Positions 17,201-23,900 of a stretch of 34,018 nucleotides of DNA are shown piece by piece. Within the stretch, counting starts at the first letter, position 1. Every line of letters starts with the position of its first letter. A program made the position numbers and the translations under genes. The notes below the pieces were generated by a model that did not search any database, was not told where the DNA came from, and worked only from the letters and a program-made list of their open reading frames with translations. This DNA comes from a bacterium (GTDB taxonomy: Bacteria > Acidobacteriota > Polarisedimenticolia > Polarisedimenticolales > Polarisedimenticolaceae). The stretch is from contig JAAELQ010000110.1 of NCBI GenBank assembly GCA_024226515.1, positions 1-34,018 on the forward strand, given 5' to 3'.

Positions 17201-17955
17201 AGACGGGCGAGCGCGTGAGCATCGCCGCGCTCGTCGGCTGCCGCGACGACGATCTGGGCACCGAGGGTGAGTGGCAGCAGTTGTTCCCAGACGGAGACGT
17301 CGAACCCGAACGCCGTCTTGTGCAGTACGCGGTCGTCGGAGCTGATCGCGAGTGCCCTGGCCATCCACTCGAGTCGGTTGACGAGGCTCCGGTGGGCGAT
17401 CATGACCCCCTTGGGTCGCCCGGTCGAACCTGACGTGAAGATGACGTACGCTGGCGACCCGGCGGCCGGTCCACCGGTGCGAGGTGGGGTGGAGGATGAG
17501 GCGCCGCCTTCGAGACGGAGGGCGTCCCCCTCGGCCACGAGCACGCCTCGTGCGGCGGCATCGTCGACCTGTTGCCGGGCTCGGACGGCGGGCAGGTCGG
17601 GGTCGAGGGGCAGGTACGCGGCACCGGCGCGCAGCACACCGAGCACGGCCGCCAGACGGGTCGGTGAGGGCGGGAGGTCGATCCCGACGACGTTGCCGCG
17701 ACCGACGCCGCCGCGACCGAGGAGCGCCACAACCTCGCTGGCGTCCGACCAGAGCTCGTCGTAGGTGACCGTCCGCATCCAGTGACGCACGGCGACCGAA
17801 TCGGGACGTCGCCGGGTGGCGCGCTCGATTTGCGCCACTGCGGTCTCGCTGGTGAGCGGTCGCTCGGTCCGGTTGTGGCCGGCGAGACCCGGGTCGATCA
17901 GCCGGTCCTGACCCCTGAGCAGCCGGCCGACGGACAGATCGAACGACGAGCTCAT
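11245..17955 (-). CDS. NRPS2: A-T-(degenerate C/E)-C-A-T-TE
   Basis: This 2236-aa synthetase is the terminal assembly-line protein. A3 (about 35-525) has IFTSGSTGRPKG, and its specificity positions read by eye as DVWHVSLID, the serine pattern. T3 has QVGGDS with Ser566. Residues 615-955 look like a condensation/epimerisation domain without its histidines: GCRAAMGDRS sits where HHxxxD belongs. A complete C domain follows (about 985-1415) with HHHLLLDGW, then A4 (about 1430-1900; code about DIWHVTAIS, substrate unclear), T4 with DLGATSL, and a thioesterase with GWSFGG (Ser2102), Asp2129 and a His in GGHHDLF. ATG 17955 overlaps the NRPS1 stop as ATGA; a longer in-frame extension lies inside NRPS1 and is rejected. 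The thioesterase releases the finished peptide. Confidence 0.92.
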   Translation of the reverse strand: MSSSFDLSVGRLLRGQDRLIDPGLAGHNRTERPLTSETAVAQIERATRRRPDSVAVRHWMRTVTYDELWSDASEVVALLGRGGVGRGNVVGIDLPPSPTRLAAVLGVLRAGAAYLPLDPDLPAVRARQQVDDAAARGVLVAEGDALRLEGGASSSTPPRTGGPAAGSPAYVIFTSGSTGRPKGVMIAHRSLVNRLEWMARALAISSDDRVLHKTAFGFDVSVWEQLLPLTLGAQIVVAAADERGDAHALARLFEEQSVTVTHFVPSMLAAFVDSGGFEGASALRTVVSSGEALPVSLARDLAAATDATLYNLYGPTEATIDVTSWRFDPHDDRPFVPLGHPIDNTTLHVLNSRLRPVPVGERGELCIGGVGVAAGYIARGDLTAAAFMPDPWGPPGARLYRTGDLVRLHPDGLLEYLGRADSQVKIRGFRIEPGEIEHHLVADDRVVSAAVVAHTDDARGSTLVAHVVPARDWADEDKAAVLRAMLGAALPPQMVPAAFLFHDAMPLTSSGKIDRRALPPPTYRDEAEWVQPQSSTEVLVAEVWADVLGIDDVGVNDNFFQVGGDSISAIRVVARALHAGLQFEVRDVMESPTVAELAELADERATVGTGRQAAPERPPALVVHDEDGVAPVLLTMRLHRPRGVTDVTSALGASLARLLGTEPEVAREAAGGPPLCDRSREWWDRRPLDADPIAAVVFTADDGLASAVTVGCRAAMGDRSTLELLARDAASRIATGAGALPAAVAVEDVIAATTAPTRDDQTWAAARVQTDRRGRPTRSQEVDWPPPLPSHSSERAVAQAAVLAALREVGVSDATVVLASDREWAAQTGWDVEATLGRLDTRRRTNVAITGTLWDLARTVKRRARGLDGDDLDETAFEVEIEWFETIDDDLWAEVRDGGRSATALSGRTGVSVEFVASADVLTVRWSADGRVDDEMIATLSAAFERVLTDVAASPVASSRVAADVSDHPLAGLDAAGVERLAGIDMVDCYPLSPMQEGLLVRALFWPGSDAYHNQNVLELRGPLDADRLERSWATVASRYEMLRTGFAWDGLQHPVQFVAPPSAHRFERRSWTGDTEAQFDAQLDALLDADRERPFDLRQPGLYRIYLVEVEPDVNLLVWSHHHLLLDGWCLSLIWGDVFSCYARDDLAPPARRFRDYVRWLRDKQVTDDDLTFWRTTLAELDVPSNVSPHGAEREGAFETRRVRATAERTAALTRLAHRCRVTPNVVVQAAWSLLVSVRTSQSDVVHGVSISGRPPELEGVETMVGLFINSIPLRLRIDPAATIAELLGQAQLELARASARGHVPLAEILACWPERSANRRLFDSLVAFESYPEDNLPSGSVDGVEVIDRFALEKTEYPLGMIVLPGERIEFHWNYDTSHFADDEIEDLIATFEMLLDSMTGDPDARVGTLTLLTTSGRQRLERWSHGARRERQALSLYDGFANQARETPAARALVDGDAAWTYEQLERSAREVAGGLAAMGVRAGDAVVVAVERSSGWVRAVLGVHALGAIPVLVDANQPVSFVAGIAAAAGAYAAVLDATSTPLEPHFLRTVRIDRPVSGTPMRGPAHPVAAVVHTSGSTGEPKAILCSQDGYVNRVEWSLRAQRPNGPLRLLLNAGTSFDIVLWELYAPLFAGGTVVVPAAHALDAAALVAAVEEHDVSVLHLIPGVLAEFLSDPDVAGCDSLDVVVTGGATVPPSLVGQFMQSGLTARLHQAYGPSEASISVTDRVLRPDDAQTSFVPLGRPIDNCSCLVLDDQLRMLPVGSEGDLYLAGDALAIGYLGRPAETAREFVPDPFSDGGRRMYRTGDRARWTRGGTLELRGRRDLQVKIRGQRIQLGAVEAALASRPAARESVAIARTRDSGEIVLEAVVEESTGERWTADGVRSWMSARVPSAMVPSVIHMVDTLPRTKAGKVDRRQIEATVQPATLAPAVSRPFTEMETVVAGAWAAELDLDHVDLDADVYDLGATSLSVMRVFARLKRVLPAGAGVEIPHLFKATTPARLAELVLAPVAGSGSDHVVVICDGTTGPPVFLVHPVQGVTSAYHALRGPLGDLEICAFNDPRLDADAGFGSIEEMAAVYVEWVRALSGGRAPVVGGWSFGGGVALEMARQMGAHDDAPARVLLIDSSPLAGVADVDGDGGGRPATGGSPILAAAVERNASLTRGRIEQPYDGPVVLLRAASTDLGPRNGWRTDVLPSLDVVTIAGGHHDLFTDAHVESTAFAIRSAVLGAEA

Positions 17956-20900
17956 CGGGACCCGGCCAAGGTGTCGAGGACGGTCCGGAGCTGTTCGAGC
18001 ATCCCGGTCGCACGCGAGGCGTCGATCGGTGAACCCCGATGGTGGAGCTCGAGCGTCAGGCTGTCGTCGGGGAGCGCGATCAGGGTCCACGGGTACTCGG
18101 TCGACTCGACCGACCCGAGCACCGTGAGCCGCGCGTGCCTGCCGAGGGGTTGGCCGCTCCGGTCTCCGGGATAGTTCTCGAACACGAAGAGCGAGTCGAA
18201 GGCCTCGCTGCCCGTCGGGATGGAGGCGAGGGAGCGGCTCAGCGGGACGTGAGCGTGGGGGTAGGCGTCGAGGATCTGTTCGGCGACCTGAGCGGTGACG
18301 TCGCCGAACGAGCGGTCGTCGCTGACGTCGACGCGGATCGGCACTGTGTTCATGCACAAGCCGACCAGCTGGTCGACGTCGGGGATCTCGGGCGGGCGCA
18401 GCGACACGACCACCCCGACGACGATGTCGTCGTGGTCGACGCGCTCGCGGAGCACGAGGGTCCACGCCGACAGGACGAGGACGTTCATAGTGGTCCGGCG
18501 TCGCTTTGCGAGCGTCCGCAGCGCAGCGGTGCTCGCCGCGTTCAACGTCACCGTGGCGAACCCGGGTCGGCCGGCCGGCGCGTCGGCGCCGAGCAGGGTG
18601 GGCCGCTCGAGGCCGGCGAGGCGATCGGCCCAAAACCGTTCCGACTCCCGGACAGGCTGTGTCGCGACCCAGTCCACGAACGCGAGGTGTGACGGGAGCG
18701 CGGGGAGCGGCGGGCCGCCCTCGACGCGGTGGCGGTAAGCCCGCTCGACGAGCGTGGTAACCAAGGGCAGGCTCCACCCGTCGAAGAGCAGGTGGTGGTG
18801 TGACCACAGCAGCCGTCGGAGGGACCCGGCCCGCACCATGTGGAGACGGCTGAGCGGTGGTGTGGTCAGGTCGAACTCTGTCTGGCGGTCATGGGCGAGC
18901 ATCGCCTCCCACTCCGACTCAAGGCGGTCGGGCGCGACGTCGTGACATCGCCAGTCGAGCGCCGCGGTCGGCTCAACGAACTGGCGTGGATGGTCGACGT
19001 CCGTCCACCGGAACGCAGTCCGGAAGGCGTCGGCGACGTCGGCGACGTCGCGCCAGGCGGATTCAAACTCCGCGTCGGCGACGTCGCCATCGATCTCGAA
19101 GTGAACCTGCGTGTGGTACAGGCCCCGCCCGGGCATCGCAAGCGAGCGGCTCAGCATCCCAGCCTGGAGGGGCGTCAACGGCGCCGCGACACGGACTCGC
19201 TCCGCGGTGGCAGCGAAGCCCTCCAGCTCCCGCCGCATCGAAGCCGCGAGCGCGGTGAGCGCACCGTCGTCGAGGGCACCGCTGTCGGCCTCCCACGCGA
19301 TGTGCAGGCACCCGTCGGCCTCTGTCGCCACCTCTACGGCCGCGACCTCACCCCCGACCGGGCGCCACTCGTCGGTCCCATCTCGCGGCTGGTTCGCCGA
19401 CAGCCGAAGAAGGTGGTCGATACCGCCCGGCCGTGAACTGCCCAGGTAGTTGACGGCGAGCACCGGGTGGGGGCGGCCGACGATCGACGGGTCGCGTCGG
19501 GCGCGCAGAGCGAGGTACCCGTGTTTGTCGGCGGGGAGAAGGTCGAGAGCGCGCGAGGTCGCGGCGATGGAGTCCGCCAGCGTCGGGTCCGGCGGCAGCA
19601 TCGGCCGCACCGGGTACGACGGGGCCACCCAGCCGACCATCCGCGACAGATCGATGTCGGTCCGGTCGCGGCCGTGGGCTTCGAGGAGGACGCTCACGTG
19701 CGAACGTTCGCGCCACCGGGCAAAGACCAGGACGGCGGCAGCGACTACGAGAAGGTCGAACGGCAGGTCGAGCTCGCCAGCTCGATCCCGCAGCCGCGCC
19801 GCGACGTCGGGTGGGATCGAGGTGGCGACATCACAACGGCAGCCGGCCACCGGTTGCGCGATGGCGGTCTGGTCGAGTTGCGCCGCCCACCGCTGCCGGT
19901 CGACCGCCGTCGGCTCCAACCGAGCCGTCGTCGACGCGAAGCGCTCGATCGAACACGAGGGAGGGGGAAGGTCCGGTTCGACGCCGCCGTCGAGGCAGGT
20001 GATCGCCTCGGCGAGGTCGTCGACGAACACGTGCCACGCGACCATGTCGATCGCGAGGTGGTGGACGACGATCATCAACCGCCGGCCTGGGGAGCGAGTG
20101 TCGTAGAGGGCAGCGACGGTGGGCCCGTGTTCGACGTCGAGGTGGAGCTCGATCGCCTGGCGGACGTCGTCGGGATCGTCGATCGGACCGGCCGAGAACG
20201 ACAGCAGTCGGTCCTCCGGTGCATCGGCGTCGCACACCGACGTCACAGCCTGCCCGTCCTCGACGCGGAACCGCTGTCGCAATGCCGCATGGTGTCGAAC
20301 GACGGCGTGAAGGGCGCGGAGGACCACCTCGGGTTCGATGGGGGCACCGACGTCCAGCGCCATCGACTGGCTGAAGCTCGACTCAGTCCCACGGTGCTCG
20401 GCGAGCAGCACGGCCTGGTTTGGCGACGGCGTCGGATAGTGCGTGCCGGGCGTGGCAACCGCAGTCGCCCCGATCTCCAGGGCTGGTGGGCCGGCGAGAT
20501 CGGCGAGCTGGGCCACGGTCGGGGACCGGAACAGGTCGGCGAGGGTGATCGCGATCCCGGCGGTGCTCGCCCGCGCGACGACGCGGATCGCAGCGATCGA
20601 GTCGCCGCCGAGTTCGAAGAAGTCGCTGTGAACCCCGATGTTGGAACGGGAGAGCACCGATCGCCACACGGCCAGCAGCTCCTCCTCGATCGCTGTCCGA
20701 GCCGGGGCGACGACGTCGTCGACGACCTCCGGGGGAGGGGGGAGGGCGGCGACGTCGATCTTGCCGTTCGGTGTGCGGTCTAGGCGATCGAGGGGGACGA
20801 ACGTCGCCGGCACGAACGCGTTCGGCAGGCGCTCCCGGAGGAACGAGCGCAGCTGGTCGACCTCGTCGAGGGGGTCCGTCGGGACGAGGTACGCAACCAG

Positions 20901-23900
20901 CCGGAGCCCACCGTCGGGACGCTCGCGTGGCACCACGACCGTCTCCGCGATCAACGGGTGGGCGAGGAGATGAGCCTCGACCTCGCCCGGCTCGACGCGC
21001 ACCCCGGCGATCTTCACCTGTCGGTCGACACGGCCGAGGCACTCCAGCGAGCCGTCCGGACGGATCCGCCCCCGGTCGCCGGTCCGGTACAACCGGGCGC
21101 CGGGGGGACCGTAGGGGTTGGGCGTGAAGCTCGCGGCGGTCGCTCCGCCCTGGCCGAGGTAACCGTGCGCCAATGAGTCCCCCGAGACGCAGATCTCGCC
21201 CAGCGCGCCGTCGGGCAGATGCTGCCCGAGCTGGTCGAGCACCATGACGTCGGTGCCAGCGACGGGGGAGCCGAGCGGCAGCCCGACGTCCAGATCGAAC
21301 GGCTCGGCGACCGGCCATCGCTCGACGAACACGGCTGCCTCGGTCGGTCCGTACGTGTGGTGCAGGTCCGCGTTGAGGCGCGACAGCGCGCGGGCCGCCA
21401 ACGACGGGCTCAGGCGTTCGCCGCCACACACGAGCTGACGCACCGTCGACGCGTCGTGCGCCTCGAGCTCGTCGAGCAGGCCAGCGAGCACGCTGGGGAC
21501 CGCGTGCAATGCGGTCACGCGGTGGGTGTCAATCAACTCGGCGACGGCTCCGACGTCCCCCGAACGATCGGAGGGGAGGATGATCAGCCGAGCGCCCGAT
21601 AGCAGCGGATGGAGCATCTCCCAAAGCGCGATGTCGAAGCCCGGGGAGGCGATGTGCAAGAACACGTCGTCGGGACCCAGCGGGATCGCGCCGGTCGACC
21701 AGGTCAGCAGGCGGACCAGCCCGAGCTCAGCGCAGGCGACGGCCTTCGGTGCTCCGGTGGAGCCCGAGGTCAGACATACGTACGCCGGACCGGGCAGTGG
21801 TCGTGATGATCTCGGTGTGGCGGTGGTGTCCACCGTGGAGCGGACCGGCGTCATCCGCACGCCGAGCTGGTCAGCCAGTGGCCCAGTTGAACCGGCGGTG
21901 AGGATCGTCGCCGGTTCAACCGTAGCCACGATGCCGGCGAGCCGGCGCAGCGGCGTCACCGGATCGAGCATGGCGCACGTGTGACCGGCCCGCCAGGTGC
22001 CGATCACGCCGGCGGCGAGGTCGGGCCCACGTTCGAACAGGATTCCGACTGTCGAGCCCGCCGGCAGGTGCCCGAGGCTGCTCGCCACCGAGTCGGCCGC
22101 ACGGTCGAGGGCCCCGTACGTGAGCTCCTTGTCGCCGTGCACGATCGCGATGCGGTCGCGGTGAGCACTGAAGGTCTGCGCCAACAGCCTCGACAACGCC
22201 GCCGGCTGCTCCCCGCCTGCGTCCCCCGTCGCTGGTCGACGGGCGGAAGGTGCGACCATCGGCAGACCGGCGATCACGGCATCGTGGTCAGCAAGCGCCG
22301 CTGTCAGGAAGTGCGCGAACGAGTCCGCCCACGACTGCAACGTCGCCCGCTCGAGCACCTCGGACCGGCCCCGCATCTCGACGCTGTACCTCCCGGCGAC
22401 GGGGCGGAGACCGATCTCGAGGTCCGCGCGGCTCGTAGTGACTGGCGTCGGGATGCGTCGCACCTCGGACGCCCCGAACCTGACCGGCCGTTCGTCGGGC
22501 TCGTCCTCCCAGTCGAGCAGAACGCGGTACATCCCGTCGGGGATGCGGGGCCACAGGCGCCGGAGCTCGCGAGCGGCGATCGGTCTGCGGGTCAACATCT
22601 GGATCAGCCGGTCGCCGACGTCGTCGACGCATCCCCTGACTGTCTCCGCTCCCGACGCGGCCGACCTGAGCGGGAGCACGTCGATGAGCGGGCCCAGCAC
22701 CGCCGTCCCCGTCGTGTGGTCACCCGTTCGACGCGACGCCGCGACACCGACGACGACGTCGTCCGTGCCGGTTAGCCGGCGGAGCCAGGCGGTCGCTGCG
22801 GCGGCGAACACGGCGAACGGCGTCGCGCCGAGCTCGGTACCCGAGCGCTCGAACGCACGTGCGGTGGGCTCGGGCAGGATCGAAGCGACGGCGGTTCCGT
22901 CCGCCCGCCGCCGTCGCCCCGGCCTGCGATCCAGCGGCAGATCGAGGTCGAGCCGGGAGCCGGCGAGCGTCGTCTGCCACCAATCCCGATCCGACGGCTC
23001 GGGTCGATCGCGGCCGACCACGTCGAAGAAGTCGGTGAGGTCCTCGGGCGGGGTCCCGTCGTAGTGCGCAGCGACCTGCTCGAGCAGCAGGCGCTCGGTC
23101 TCCCGGTCGGCGGCGAGATGGTGGAGGTAGGTCACGAGCAAGGGCGACTCGACGTCGGACACGACGAGCGTGGCGCGCAGCCACAGGTCCTCGGCCACGT
23201 CGATCGGTGCCGCGGCGAGCGCCCGGGCGACGCGAGCCGCACCGTCCACGTCAGTGGCCGTCGAGCCATCCACCACGAGCTCGAACCGATCGGCGGACCG
23301 TGCAACGCAGCGCAGCTCGCCGTCCCGTTCGACGATTGAGGACCGCACGATCGGGACGTCGTCGAGTGCCCGGCGGATCGCCGCCTCGAGGCGGACCGGG
23401 TCGATCGGGCCGTCGCTACGGAACGCGCCGATGATGCCGTAGGGCGACGGACCCTCGACGAGGTTCTCGTCGATCCAGATCCCGAGCTGGGTGTCGGTGA
23501 GGGCGTGCCCGTACGCGCCGGGTTCCCCGGTCGGCGACGCGTCGCGACCGGTGCCGCGGGCGTCCTCCACGGCGGTTGGTCGTGGCCCGGCCGACTCGAC
23601 GGCGATTGCGTGGGGGGCCATCGCCCGGATCGTCCGACCGCGCAGCAGGTGCGCCACATCGAGCACCAAGCCGGCCGAGGCGAGCGCCTCGACGATCCGG
23701 AGGGCAGCCAACGAGTGGCCGCCGAGCTCGAAGAAGTCGTCGTCGGGGCCGATCGTACGATCGCCGAGCTCGCGGGCGAACACGGCCCTCATCGTCTCGA
23801 CGACCCCGCCCGCGAGCCCGTCGTCGCCGGCGGTTCCCATCGGCCGGTCGTGCGCTGCGGTCGCCTTGTCGGCCTCCGCCACCTCCGCACGCAGCGCCCA

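Noticed and set aside
17956..18807. In-frame extension of NRPS2 by 284 codons
   Set aside because: It lies wholly inside NRPS1 on the same strand and is Arg/Pro-rich without domain features; ATG 17955 with an ATGA overlap is the natural start.
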